Positions 10,664 to 22,323 of a stretch of 64,000 bases of DNA are shown here, piece by piece. A program made the position numbers and the translations under genes. Source of the stretch: Strigamia acuminata (lineage: Eukaryota > Arthropoda > Chilopoda > Geophilomorpha > Linotaeniidae). The stretch is from the NCBI GenBank assembly GCA_949358305.1, contig OX442317.1, forward strand, positions 11,040,186 to 11,104,185, in the 5' to 3' direction. The notes beneath the pieces are model-generated. The model saw only the letters and a list, made by a program, of their open reading frames with translations. It was not told the DNA's origin and did no database searches. Positions within the stretch are counted from its first letter, which is position 1; each line of letters opens with the position of its first letter.

Positions 10664-13425
10664 TTATTCATTACCTGACCACTGCAAGAAAAAGTAGATT
10701 TTATTGGATTAAATGTATTGTGTAAATTAATTGTAAATTTAATATTTACAAGTTGTAAATTAAATTTACAAATTTTGTTAAAGATGAAATTTATCTTTAA
10801 ATTTAATTTTGTAAAAGACACTTTACAAAGTGTTATGAACATAAACTTTACAAAATTATTTTTTTTTTAAATTAACCATTTAAATGCTTGTGAAATTAAT
10901 TGTAAAATAGAGAGTTTGTAGGATGCATTTTTCCCTTATTTTGCCCCACGACACATTATTTTAGTACCATATGGTTAAGCAAAAGACCTTTAGTGTATCG
11001 TTTTTAACACTAAAATAAAATATAGGGCAGCCAATTCGGTATTTTTCCAATATTTACGTCACGGCCTTATAATTTAGATTAGCAGCGAACTCATTCCTGA
11101 CATTTTAATTTCATTGCTTCGATGTCATTGTTTTCTCTATCATTTGGTTTAAATTTGCAATAATAAAGGTGCTTCATTGTTTTAAACCAGTAAATTACAA
11201 GAATTGTCTCTAATGTTTAACGTAAGGATAATTTTAAAACATAAAAAATAAATTCACCCGGAATTTTTTAACTGCCGCAAACTCTCTATTGATTATAAAA
11301 ATCAACTTTTCATAAATAGATTTATTTTTTATCATTTACAAAACATCACGTTTGTAAATATTGAAATAAAGTTAAGATAAACCACACATTTCTTAAAAAA
11401 TGAAACCAATTTACCTCATATTAAATAAAATACATAAATAATTAAATTAATGTAGAACACAAATTAGATCAGTCAGTTGCACGTGTCAACTGTTGAGAAC
11501 TATCTGAAAGTTAGCCCTGGAAATTAAAAAGTAGATGTTTTTAATATTATTGTTCACATTAATTCAAATTCGGTTCACTTATCTGATCGATACTCTGGTC
11601 CGTGATCAGATAGACTAGCTCGTTCGGGTCAGAATTAAGCTCGAAGGTGTTATGATGAGTTTCGGGTCTGAAAGAATAAAATTGGATATTAATTGGTTGA
11701 GTTAAGTCAATAGATTTCGCTATTTTACACTAGCTATCTCATTTAAGGAGAAAAACATTATTGCAGACTTGATCTCAGACTTAGAAAATTGGCGATGAAT
11801 TTGTCTCGATTAAATTCGTATACTCGGGGCTGGTCGTTAGATACTGCCGAGTCGTGGAAAATAGTAAAAATCGAATATTTTACTGGTGAAACAGACGAAT
11901 ATGAAAATTTTTACATTAAATCCACCATTAAATCAATCCGAATTAATTATTAAATTAATTTAAATTACAAATTAGATTTTTAACACTTTACTTTTAACAT
12001 GTTTTCATTTGACAGCTGATTAAATTAAATTTGAGTAAATTAAATTAAATTTATTTGATTTGATTTTATAATTTAATTTATTTTGAAAACTGAAACAAAA
12101 CAAAAAAATCATCACAATCTACAAAACATATTAAAATCTTTATGAGATTTAATGTAAAACTCACGACATTCATTAGGAACAACTTGGGCTCAGTTGCGAC
12201 ACAATAGCGTCAAATCTGTTGAAGAAAAATTACTTAAATTATAATAAATTTCTAATAATCCAATTTAATAATTTTTTACGAATGGAACATGTAGGCGAGT
12301 ATTCCTGATTAATTTCGGCCTTCCGAATTTGATACTTAGCGGATAATCTTCCTTTTTTTCGATCACTTCCATTGCATCATAACCATCTTCGAGTTGGCGA
12401 CCGGTTCACACATGGAAACGAATAATGCTAAATATACACAGAAGATGACACTACTGTATTGCGTATTACAGGTCCAGCAGATATTCTAGAGTAGTAATGG
12501 CGTCTATTTGTTTACAAAATGCCGCTTTGTGATTGGCTAAAATTCTGAGAAAACTAAACAACAAAAAAATCATCACACAAATATTAAACAAAAATAAAGA
12601 TTTCGTGTTTTTTGTAAATTTGGTAAATTTTTCTTTGTTTATTTTTTCTCATAATATCGGCTAATAACAGAACTGGCTGATGTAAACAACCGTAGCCATT
12701 ATGGCTTCCCAGTATCAACTGCTGGATTGTCATGCTTTGATTTAACTAAAAAATGCTCTCAATTATTACACAGACGATAAGTTCCAATCGATTAATTTGA
12801 TTTTATTTCTATTTGTTTTAGACATTTCAAAGATGGCGCTTCCGTCTTGCCATGTTTTGGCTCAATTTTACGTTTCCGGGAGCGAATTAACGTGACAGTT
12901 GTACCAAAGATCGGCCAACATGGATCTCGGTGCCCATTTCAACATCGCCTGTTGCTTCCTCCTCACCTATATATGCTCGTCCACGTGACGAATTTGATGC
13001 AGGATGACTTTATTCACACTCGGGGTGACGCCAATATTTATTCTAATCATGTTGATGTAATTAAAGAACGAATAAAAGAAGGAATTGCTTTTATTTATAA
13101 AACGGTCAAGTGCAGCTCAAAGTTTAATTGGTGGTCTAATTTTCGCTTGGTGTTAAATAGTTTTTTTGGGGAGGTTTAATTCTCGTTTGGTGTTAAGTAT
13201 ACTGTATGTTCTAAACTTTTCGGTTATTTTGCTTGAAAACATGTTCTTTATCTGAAAAAAAATGAATAGATATTTTAAGATATATTTAGATTTATTCCAA
13301 CCCCCACTGTTGTAATGGTGAAGAATATCATCGATCACACCGAACCTTTTGCATGGTCAGTTCACGGTCAGTGCCCACTGTTTCAAGCAGTAAAATTTTG
13401 AATTTATTTTTCGTCTTTACCAATT
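10664..13425. other. AT-rich intergenic region
   Basis: Nothing convincing is seen. A 110-codon frame at 12847-13179 has no domain features and a composition like its surroundings, so I did not annotate it. Several simple AT repeats occur around 10660-10870 and 11930-12070. Confidence 0.4.
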
Positions 13426-13735
13426 TTGACGTTTTGGTTAATTTAGACCAATTCAGAGTTCTATTTTACTCATTTTGGTTAATTTAGACCAATTCAGAGA
13501 TCTATTTTACTCATTTTGGTTAATTTAGATCAATTCAGACATTTATGTTACTCATTTTTGTTAATTTAGACATTTATTTTAGTCATTTTGGTAAATTTAG
13601 ACCAGTTCAGACATTTATCTTACTCGTTTTTGTTAATTTAGAGATTTATTTCAGTCGTTTTGATCATTTGAGATGTTGAATTCAGTCGTTTTGGTCATTT
13701 GAGACATTGAATTCAGTCGTTTTGATTTGACAATT
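13426..13735. repeat. Degenerate tandem repeat (TTTTGGTTAATTTAGACC family)
   Basis: An irregular unit of roughly 30-60 bp containing CATTTTGGTTAATTTAGACC, AATTCAGA and TTTATTTTACT is repeated, later changing to CAGTCGTTTTGATCATTTGA. A second array of the same family lies at 19060-19515. Confidence 0.85.
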
Positions 13736-14270
13736 AATTTTATTTTTCAAAAAAATAAATTTTTTTATTTAAAGTAAAATTAATTTGACTCATTGATAAA
13801 TAAGAATCTCAGTGTTAAGGATTTGTTTTAATCTAGTCACTAAAAATTGAAATTTTGAGTTTAAATATGCAAATTTGAGGACGTTTTTGAAATTGTTTTT
13901 AATTACATGCTCTCTCTTTTGTGTTTCATTCTTTTATTTTTTTCTTTAATAATTTTAATATTTTAATTCTACATGCAAAAGTTATTTATGAATATTCAAA
14001 TGCCAATCATTGCAAAAAAGTATCATTTTTATTACGAAAAAAATTAATTACTTTAGAAACAATGCAAGTATCCGTATATATTGTTATTTTGGAGTACTAG
14101 CGATAGTAGAATTTAATAAAATTCATCAGAAATGGAAAAAATTTGGATCATTGTGTTGTGTCTGACAATTCTGTGCCTCTGCATAGGAATAGTTAAACTT
14201 ATCTGCAAGTATATATGTGGAATAAAGTCAGTTTCTTCAGAACCTGATCCCATTTATGCCCCAGATTAGG
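13736..14270. other. AT-rich intergenic region
   Basis: No gene is seen. A short frame from 14131 encodes a hydrophobic peptide but stops within about 25 codons. Confidence 0.35.
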
Positions 14271-14274
14271 TCTT

Positions 14275-14900
14275 ATGTTGATGATAATTTCTTGACCCGG
14301 TCCATCACCACTGGCTATGACCCCCCTCCCCGCCCAAACTGAGTTCACCCCGGACCTAGCATCACTCGCTGATTGGTATGCGGCCCATGACATGTCTCTC
14401 AACCAAGACAAGACTAAGACTATTATTTTTAGGCGACCCTCAAGAGCAGTGACCCCATACCCAAGCGAAATGATCACTTACATAAAAATGAAGATTCACC
14501 CTACTGTCACCTACGCCTCCCAATATTGGAATTCCACTGCTCGCAGATTCAAGGTCCCGCTTGAAACTGCGTATAATGCCGTTATTCAACCATCCCGGCC
14601 ATAATCACATTACTCCAGTATGTAATGAATTCGGCCTCCTGAGTTTGGATAACCTTCTCCGCCTTCACGGCATCACGGCAATCGCTGATGCTGTCCGTAA
14701 CGTGGACCATCCAACCCACAATATCGCCACACATTACCAGTCAGATGTCGATGCCCACCTGCCTTGCCGCCATCGTTTTGAAGTTACCACCCGGCAGTCC
14801 ACTTACACGCGTAACACGTTCCCTTATCGATGTACTCCCCTCCCCCATCTGGAACGACCTTCCAAACAATTTGAGATCATCAATGTTAATTAATTTAATC
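14275..14900 (+). pseudogene. Non-LTR retrotransposon reverse transcriptase fragment
   Basis: Two overlapping frames (14317-14604 and 14561-14893) together resemble the end of a LINE reverse transcriptase. The segment LADWYAAHDMSLNQDKTKTI matches the usual thumb-side motif (a W followed by LN..KTK), and the text after it (HPTVTYASQYWNST, then TAYNAVIQPSR, then FGLLSLDNLLRLHG) follows the order seen after the RT domain. A frameshift separates the halves, and the catalytic FADD box and the endonuclease are missing. Composition is GC-richer than the flanks. It is a decayed remnant. Confidence 0.7.
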
Positions 14901-15206
14901 ACATATAACATTTTCTGCTGCCTAGCGATTAATTAATTTATTTTATTTAATTTTAAATTCAAATATATTATTATTATTATTTTACTTTTTGTTTATTTTT
15001 TTTTTAATTTTATTTTTGTCTTTAAAAGAGAGGAATCAATTTAGATTCATTCTCAGCTTAGAATGAATAGAGATAAAGTCAAGAAATGCGTTGAGTTTTT
15101 AAAAGAAAAAAGACAAAATAAAGATTTATCTACGGATTTCAAGTTGAACGTGGGTTTGGATCAACTTTTGAGGAAATGCCGTGAATATAAAGATTTTGAC
15201 AAGATT
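14886..15206 (+). repeat. Promoter/N-terminus module, copy 2
   Basis: Nearly identical to copy 3 (ATCACATATAACATTTTCTG, TGCCTAGC, then a TTATT microsatellite and the coding start MNRDKVKKCVE) and clearly related to copy 1. It supplies the upstream region and first codons of the gene starting at 15063. Confidence 0.85.
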
Positions 15207-15822
15207 ATCCCTGTTCCGTATTATCTTCATAAAAGTGCCTTTGATGGTCAATGTCGCGAGTACATTGTAAATTTCGACGAAAGGATTTGTGAAATAGAAG
15301 ACGTGATGAAAGATGTTGCTCCAAAAATCCGAGCATTGGCAGCGGAAGTTATAGCCGACACGAATGCGTGCAAAGTAAGCATTATGATGCAATTGAAATA
15401 TCGACATTCCAAAAAGTTGTCGCATGCAAATTTTTGGTACCGGGCTGGGCCGTACGTAATGTTTACAGATGATGTTGACCACATTCTGGATTCGGCTGCG
15501 AGAGAACTGGTAATACAAAATGCCGAATATGAAGAAACTCACGACTACTTTTATTTCGTATGTGTACAGACACTTAAAATTGATTTCGCTTTTTTTAAAC
15601 CAAAAGGTGGATGGGGCAAAAATGTCATCTCGCGTCGGCGATCGCGTGGAAAGATACGCGATCATACACAGAAACAGGAAACATCACGTTGATTTATTCC
15701 TGTACGGGAACAATTGCTACAGCCAGATAAGAAATATTAAACGTAACAACCAATTCAAGAGCATTGTTGGTAGAGAATTCCTGGAATTTAATGGCCCGAG
15801 GCACGACTATTGGTTAATTTAA
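15063..15822 (+). CDS. Hypothetical protein sharing its N-terminus with the repeated module; frame change near 15600
   Basis: The first frame runs from ATG 15063 to the stop at 15690 (209 aa). After about 15600 it becomes basic and low in quality, while another frame (to 15822) reads smoothly through VGDRVERYAIIHRNRKHHVD and LFLYGNNCYSQI. The likely protein therefore changes frame near 15600, through a small intron, a frameshift mutation or a sequence error. The body is a mixed alpha/beta protein of no recognised family. Its N-terminal 40 codons come from the module also found before the Dicer-like gene and at 15779-16113. DNA alignment with the region before the Dicer-like exon (YYLHKSAFDG here against DYAFDG there) suggests shared ancestry beyond the module. 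Confidence 0.5.
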
Positions 15823-16113
15823 TCACATATAACATTTTCTGCTGCCTAGCAATTAATAATTTATTTTATTTAATTTTAAATTCAAATATATTATTATTAT
15901 TATTTTACTTTTTGTTTATTTTTTTGGTTTATTTTATTTTATTTTTGTCTTTAAAAAGAGGAACTAATTTAGATTCATTCTCAGCTTAGAATGAATAGAG
16001 ACAAAGTCAAGAAATGCGTTGAGGTTTTAAAAGAAAAAAGACAAAATGAAGATTTATCTACGGATTTCAAGTTGAACGTGGGCGAATATAAAGATTTTGA
16101 GAAGATTATCCCT
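15779..16113 (+). repeat. Promoter/N-terminus module, copy 3
   Basis: Almost identical to copy 2 over the AT-rich upstream part and the first codons. It lacks about nine codons (the LDQLLRKC segment) present in the other two copies. Confidence 0.85.
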
Positions 16114-16137
16114 GTAATTAAGAGTCGCCTTCAGTAG
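15991..16137 (+). CDS. 48-aa module ORF, probably truncated
   Basis: ATG 15991 opens a frame with the module N-terminus (MNRDKVKKCVEVLKEKR) that ends at TAG 16135-16137 after KIIPVIKSRLQ. It is either a short remnant after an internal deletion or a first exon, since the following frame at 16242 starts shortly after. No function is assigned. Confidence 0.35.
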   Translation: MNRDKVKKCVEVLKEKRQNEDLSTDFKLNVGEYKDFEKIIPVIKSRLQ

Positions 16138-16241
16138 TGAGTAGGACTGTCAGTGCAGAATTGTGTGCTCTAAGTCAGCCAATAAGAAGTCAGCTACAAA
16201 GTCGTAAAGTTCATTCCTGTATTGTGTGCGAAACCTGCAAA

Positions 16242-16763
16242 ATGTCTTTTTTTGAATATGACGGTTCACCTACTATTGTGTTTAATGGACCCCAAATTTT
16301 TTTGTTATTTCAACAACAACGAGAAGACGGACGACATCTTTGCCTCCGCCAAAACGGTTTATATAAATCGAGGCTTTTACATATCTCGTGCTCCGAATGG
16401 GTAACTCTGACATGTAAGGAAACGCTAGATCGTGTGGAAGAAGTTTTCAGAAACTTGAATCCTGATTGCTTAACATCAGCATCGGCGCTGAGCGGTTTTG
16501 ACCCGATCTGTATTAAAATAGGCGAGGATCTGAATTTGGAAATTGAACTGTTTGTGCCTGCTTTTGAGGGTGCTATAGATCGACTAATGTCTTTGTATTT
16601 GAGCCGTGAGATGAAAGACAAGACAAAGACAAGCCCTGACTTTGTTGTTTTTACGTATTTTGAATTTATGGGTTTGAAAATGTTTAACGAATTTGTGGAA
16701 CGCAAGTGGAAAGTGACAAAATTGTATTGTCATGAAAAAATACAATTGTTATCTCTCTCCTAA
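16242..16763 (+). CDS. Hypothetical 173-aa protein downstream of the module
   Basis: The frame is open from 16137, but the first ATG with good context is at 16242 (MSFFEYDGSPTIVFNG). The protein has a beta-rich N-terminal half, then a segment DPICIKIGEDLNLEIELFVP, and a helical acidic/basic tail. I do not recognise the family. It follows the third copy of the module and may form one transcription unit with it. Confidence 0.45.
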   Translation: MSFFEYDGSPTIVFNGPQIFLLFQQQREDGRHLCLRQNGLYKSRLLHISCSEWVTLTCKETLDRVEEVFRNLNPDCLTSASALSGFDPICIKIGEDLNLEIELFVPAFEGAIDRLMSLYLSREMKDKTKTSPDFVVFTYFEFMGLKMFNEFVERKWKVTKLYCHEKIQLLSLS

Positions 16764-17177
16764 TTAACAATTTGAAAGCTAGAAACTTGTTTGTTCATTT
16801 CCACATTTCAGCTTAATTATTTGTCTTCCATCTCCTGATCCAAAATGACCCGATGATCCAACAACTTGTGTCTATTTTTATTATTAAAAATGATTATTAA
16901 AAATAAAATAAAAATATAATTTCAGCAGTATTAAACACTTAAAATTCTTTTAAATCAATTACACATAGTATAAAGCTGGAAACTTCGCAGTGCACCAAAA
17001 ATTCAGTCAAAATACATTCTAATTCAAATTCTAAATTCAATTTCAAATATTCAAATTGAATTTTAACACGTTCAATTGTTGAAAATCAATTAAAAAAATG
17101 GTAACATTTAGTATTTATTCAGATAATTTAGTTCAGTACTTAGATTAAATCATTTACCGGTAATAACCTAAAGCACC
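16764..17177. other. AT-rich intergenic region
   Basis: No gene is seen. The segment is mostly AT-rich unique sequence with short direct AAATTCAAATT-type repeats. Confidence 0.4.
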
Positions 17178-17615
17178 AGGGAAATTTTAGTCCTATATTT
17201 GAAATATGAGGGAGGAAATGGCATTATTTTTTTGTTTGCTTTAAAAGTAAAGCAAAACACAATTTTTTTTAAATTTGTTTTAATTAGCTGAGATTAGAAA
17301 TGTTGTATGGCATCAGGTGATTGTGTGTAAAACTATACACGGTACAGAAAAAAAACAAATGAGAGAAAACTGACCGCATGTTGCTAAAAACCAAGACGCA
17401 TGTTCTACAACCTCTCTCAAGCTCTGGAAATAAACGTATGGAAATGAATTTTATCATACAATTTTGCCGGGATAACACGTGACTCGGTTTGACCAATGAA
17501 CATAATTTTAACATTTCCTTAAAAGCGAAAGTAGAATTACTAATTTCTTATATTCCATGACCTCCTTTCAAAAACAGCGAATTTGTAATTGGTTAAAAAC
17601 GTGTCATGTGGTGTG
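17178..17615 (+). repeat. Dispersed repeat, long copy
   Basis: Contains GGGAAATTTTAGTCCTATAT, ATATGAGGGAGGAAATGGCA and, at the far end, AGCGAATTTGTAATTGGTTA. The same two ends are joined without the middle 250 bp at 17966-18147. A 76-codon minus-strand frame in the middle (17284-17514) shows no domain. Confidence 0.85.
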
Positions 17616-17965
17616 GCTGGAAAATTGTCTGGTCAAAGTCTGTTGCATAGCTTTCCTTCAACTCGAGCTGTGAGGTTAACGAACCAGGTGTCTGAGCTTT
17701 TGACCAAACTGTTCTCTCACTCGGCAGAAAAGCATTTTGTGCTTGGAACAAGCATATTGCTAATTTAAATTTTAGAAAATAAAATAAAGTGTTGTAAGTT
17801 ATTTAATTCTGTTAAGATCAATCTGAACAACATTTAAAGTTGTTTACACACAAATAGTTTTGAGAAGAATTCATTCATGTGGATTGATTTTGAATATTTA
17901 TTCATCAAATTTATTTGACAAATTGTTTGTTTTTAATGTTTGTTTATTGTTTTGAACTGTTAATA

Positions 17966-18147
17966 GGGAAATTTTAGTCCTATATTTGAAATATGAGGGA
18001 GAAAATGGCATTATTTTTTTGTTTGCTTTAAAAGTAAAGCAAAACACAATTTTTTTTAAAAGCGAACGTAGAATTAATAATTTCTTATATTCTATGACCT
18101 CTTTTCAAAAACAGCGAATTTGTAATTGGTTAAAAACGTGTCATGTA
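17966..18147 (+). repeat. Dispersed repeat, internally deleted copy
   Basis: Matches both ends of 17178-17615 at high identity but lacks the middle ~250 bp. The junction lies in a poly-T/A stretch, so slippage or recombination at that run is likely. Confidence 0.85.
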
Positions 18148-18714
18148 CAAATTAAATGAATGTATTGCTCACCTTGGAACTAGGCTAATATTATTTTTTA
18201 AAAATAACAGTTCTGAGATAATCAAATAACTAAAGCCCGAACTAAATCAATGTGAACACTTGATGTCAGCCAGGATAACAAATAATTATAGATTTAAAAA
18301 TTAATAAAAAATAAATATTTTTACAAATATTAACCAGTGAAAATTGAGAACACGTGTGAAATGTCATTTTTATTCACAAAAAATGGCATTTTTATTCGCA
18401 AAAATAGCATTTTTCTATGGACTGTGCAACTACTAATACAATTACGCCATCTGGCTTGGTAAACATACAACATCTCACACATAAATAGTCTGAACAAGTA
18501 ATTGAGTATAATGAAAGTACTGAATACCCAATACTCACTCTGTCTCAAATTAAAATTAAAAATAATCTTTAAGCAATTTAACTCCAAACAATTTCATTTT
18601 TAAATTATATTTTATTTTAAAATGTTTCCTGCATTTATATTTGCAATTATTTCTTATTTTTATTTGTGAATGAAAATGTGTAATTCTATTAAAGTTTAAA
18701 TGTATTGAAATTTA
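18148..18714. other. AT-rich intergenic region
   Basis: No gene is seen. An 85-codon minus-strand frame at 18330-18587 has no recognisable features. Confidence 0.4.
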
Positions 18715-19060
18715 AAATTTGAAAATTAGAAACAAATGAAAATTGAAAATTAGAAAAAAATAAAAATTGAAAATTAGAAGAAAAAAATGAAAATAGAAAA
18801 TTTGAAAATTGAAAATTAGAAGAAAAAATGAAAATAGAAAATTAGAAGAAAAAAATGAAAATAGAAAATTTGAAAATTGAAAATTAGAAAAAATGCAACT
18901 GAATAAATCGGAAAGTGCTAAAGAAATTCGTGAAAAAAAACCAATTTGGCAACGGAGGAAGAAAAATGAACAGTGTACGGAGGAAGAGAAGTGGAAGGAG
19001 GAGAAGAAATGGACAGACATTTAACCAGACCCGTCACCCAACTACTCATTTTCGATTCAG
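18715..19060. repeat. Dispersed repeat, second copy of 7976-8200
   Basis: Short-period A-rich repeats (GAAAATTAGAAGAAAAAAAT type) followed by GCAACTGAATAAATCGGAAA and a run of GGAGGA/ATGGACAG words, parallel to 7976-8200. A phenylalanine-rich antisense frame across it reflects the repeat and is not a gene. Confidence 0.7.
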
Positions 19061-19515
19061 AGATCTATTTTACTCATTTTGGTTAATTTAGACCAATTTA
19101 GACATTTATCTTACTCATTTTTGTTAATTTAGACATTTATTTTAGTCATTTTGGTTAATTTAGACCAGTTCAGATATTTATCTTACTCGTTTTGTTAATT
19201 TAAACATTTATTTCAGTCGTTTTGATCATTTGAGACGTTGAATTCAGTTGTTTCGATTGAGGCATAAAATTCAGTCGTTTTGGTCATTTCAGACTTTGAT
19301 TTTAGTAGTTTTTGTCAATTTAGACAATTGAGTTCAGTCGTTTTGGTTATTTTGAACATTGAATTCAGTGGTTCTGGTCTTTTGAGACAATGAATTCAGT
19401 GGTTCTGGTCTTTTGAGACAATGAATTCAGTCGTTTCGATCATCTGAAGCCTAAAACTCAGTCGTTTGGTCAATTTAGACTCTGAATTCAGTAATTTTAG
19501 TCAATTTAGACCCGC
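19061..19515. repeat. Degenerate tandem repeat, second array of the 13426 family
   Basis: Repeated TTTTGGTTAATTTAGACC, AATTCAGTCGTTTTGGTC and TTGAGACAATGAATTCAGT units, in the same order of subtypes as at 13426-13735. In both regions the array is near other dispersed repeats, so the segments may have been copied together. Confidence 0.85.
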
Positions 19516-19619
19516 GTTGTAAGGGGTGCGGCGTTGATGGCCGCCTCACGTTCTATATATGTATGTTTAACATATTTTGATCAAAAATTCCGGTATTTGG
19601 GTCCTAATTCATGCCACTG

Positions 19620-21179
19620 TTAGTCCCGATTGACACCACGGTGGAAATTCGGTCGTATAAAAAAGAAATTGACGAGCTGTCGGGTCTCTGTATCGTTCGA
19701 ATGGAGGCAACGTTTGGAGATTATTAATACTCAAAGACAGTCGAGAGTGCCTGACGCATCTTAGATGCTGTAGCAGGCCGACCCAAGGCCGTGGGAATGG
19801 TCTGCTGCAACATCAGGAAGAATGGCGTCACCACTGCTCGAAGCAGTCCGGGCGCGTTGTCCACTAGAGTGGACTTGAGAAGGAGGACTCGCTCTTGTAG
19901 AGTGACTCGATCAAGTGCTGTGTCCGTGACGAAACATTTCAGGTTTCCGTGCAGATTGTGTGTCTGCACGGATCCTGTAACAAGCCAGCTCATGTTGAGA
20001 ACTAGGCTTGAAAGAAAATCCAATCCATTTAAAACAAGAAGAAACACAGACGTGTTTATTGTTTGAATTATGAACGAGAACTGAGCAGAAAAACTGCTTT
20101 ACAAGAATGGGCACGTGGGAGAACGTGCCTAAAACAATAGGCAACTTACAATAAATGATTGTTAAAAATTAAGCCTGGAAATAAAAAAATACAAATAAAT
20201 CAAAGGGCAACACAGGCTTATCTGCATAACAAAATCATCAAATATTCAGCAAACTTAATGCTAACAAATGTTTAATCGCTAAAAGTAGCCGAAAAAGATC
20301 AAATAGAATTACACCAAACAGTTGTCTCAATAAAAGTCACAAAAAACAGTGTAAAAACATAAGAAAAAGGCCTCAACTGATGAAGCAGACGACGGTCACG
20401 TGTCGGGAGATCGCCAAAACCCGACACGGAAATGCCAAAAGGGACTCAACTCCGAAAAGCACCTTCCCGGCCGTTTGAAAGGCTGGAAAGTACTTCCCAG
20501 AGCCAGAAACGACGCTGAGACCGTTTTTGTAAACAAAAACGGTCAAAATCGGTCCAGGAATGCTCAAACCGGCGCCTCGAACACGGTCTATACGAACAGC
20601 TCATTGGGTCGCTCTAAGTGGCGATCCAAGCGAGCCGAAGCCTAGGAGAGATGACGTCGGTGGAAAATTACGTTTTCTGAAGTGAAAACAAAACAGATTT
20701 CGCTGGGGAAATAAACGAAGGCTAATGTGGGTTCAATGAACTCGAATAGCCGATAAAATAAACCAAAACAAGGCGGAGAACAAAGCACCAAAAGCTGACG
20801 CCCGTTAGAATTCAAAATGGCGTCCTGCCAGACTCGCCAATTTGCCTAAGCCACTTCTAACGTCGATTTGAGGCCTGTGGAGCCTGAAATCGTCCGAGAC
20901 AAGTGGCGCAATCGATAGAGAAGGGTCGAATTAGTTAATGTCGAACATAAACAGGGCCAACTAAACGACTTTCATCGAACAGCAAGGTTCGGAGTGCCAA
21001 GAGGCGATAAACAACTTGCCCCAGACAAGAGCGATCGATCATCCGCCAAGGCCAAATTTTAGCTTCACGGCACAGCAGCCTCGCCGAGATTTCGTGGCGA
21101 GCCACTGTCCATCAAGTGATGTTCATCAAGTGCTAGTATCTGCCGTTGGAATGTGAAGCGTTACCATGATCGGGACTAA
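19620..21179. mobile_element. GC-rich insertion with 11-bp inverted termini
   Basis: TTAGTCCCGAT at 19620-19630 is repeated inverted as ATCGGGACTAA at 21169-21179, 1.56 kb apart. The enclosed sequence is clearly richer in G and C than both flanks. No transposase or other long frame is seen; frames on both strands (19724-20144, 20373-20645) are short and overlap each other. This fits a non-autonomous DNA transposon, but no target duplication is evident and the short match could be chance. Confidence 0.45.
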
Positions 21180-22323
21180 TTCTTCACGGAAATAACAAAT
21201 GTACTCGTGGTAAATTGATGAAAACTTTAACATTAGTTTTCTTTAAACTGGTTTTGATTTATTATTCATAAATAATTATATTTTCCATTTCAAAACATTT
21301 TAAATGCAGCAAAAATTAAAATTATCAAATTAAAAACATTTTAAATGCAGCAAAAATTAAAATTATCAAATTAAAAACATTTTAAATGCAGCAAAAATTA
21401 AAATTATCATATCAAAAACATAAGTTTAAATTTAAAAAAAATATTATTTTTAAATTAAAATTAAACAATTAAAATTAAAAATTAAAATTAAATTTTGAGA
21501 TTGTGAAAATGATTCAAGGTTGAGCCTCCATACCATATCTCTGTGATAGTGACGTCACATCGCTATTCTCTCACCAGGCGCCACAACCGAGTTGAATCAA
21601 GGATATATCCTTGGTTGAATGATGGACTGTAATTGACATTGTGTATTTGTAAAGTGACGTATCAGCATTCGGCATCAAAGACTTGTTTTTTTATTCATTC
21701 TGTGTTTGTGTTCGTAAAGTATGGTGGTCCTGATGCGCCACCTAAAAATTGAAAATTGAATTCTGAGATTCGTTGCCCTCACCCGACACCAAGAAAATGA
21801 AATTTGAATTTGAAGTTCAAATTTCCAATTTTCAAAATTCAAATTGAAAAATTAAAAATAAAATTCAAATTGAAAAACCTTTTTGCTAATATTTTGAAGA
21901 AATCTAACAGTTTTACGATTTAATCTAGTTAAACAGGGGGAAATTACAATTTATGGCAGCGCTGTACGGTACGGTTATAATACGAAGGTCTTTTGCATTT
22001 TCAATGTTGTCGTACATATAGAAAATTCGTAATATTTAAAGTTAAGGTTTTACAATCTCAATGGGTTTCTTCACTTGGCGCTTAATTAAAAATTATTTAT
22101 TTATTATTTCTTAATTTATTTATTTCTCATTGAAGGATTTGTAAAAACACCAACAAAATATATAAACACGTAACAAAAACAAACTGAATTATTACTATCC
22201 ATGACTTTTTCCCACACTTGTCTGTTACAAATTCAAACAAGTGATGTATACAATTTAAACACGCATGATGTCTGATGTCTAAAACTCAAGATGTAAAACT
22301 CTAACTAGTGTCTACTAATAGAG
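21180..22323. other. Intergenic region with short direct repeats
   Basis: Three direct copies of a ~43-bp unit (AAACATTTTAAATGCAGCAA plus an AATTAAAATTATC tail) occur at about 21292-21420. The rest is AT-rich with no gene; it should hold the promoter of the FEM-1 homologue. Confidence 0.5.

Noticed and set aside
12847-13179. 110-codon plus-strand frame
   Set aside because: No domain, weak composition, and no support from splice signals.
19724-20645. Overlapping frames on both strands in the GC-rich island
   Set aside because: Frames on opposite strands are similar in length and none resembles a known protein; GC-rich DNA leaves frames open by chance.
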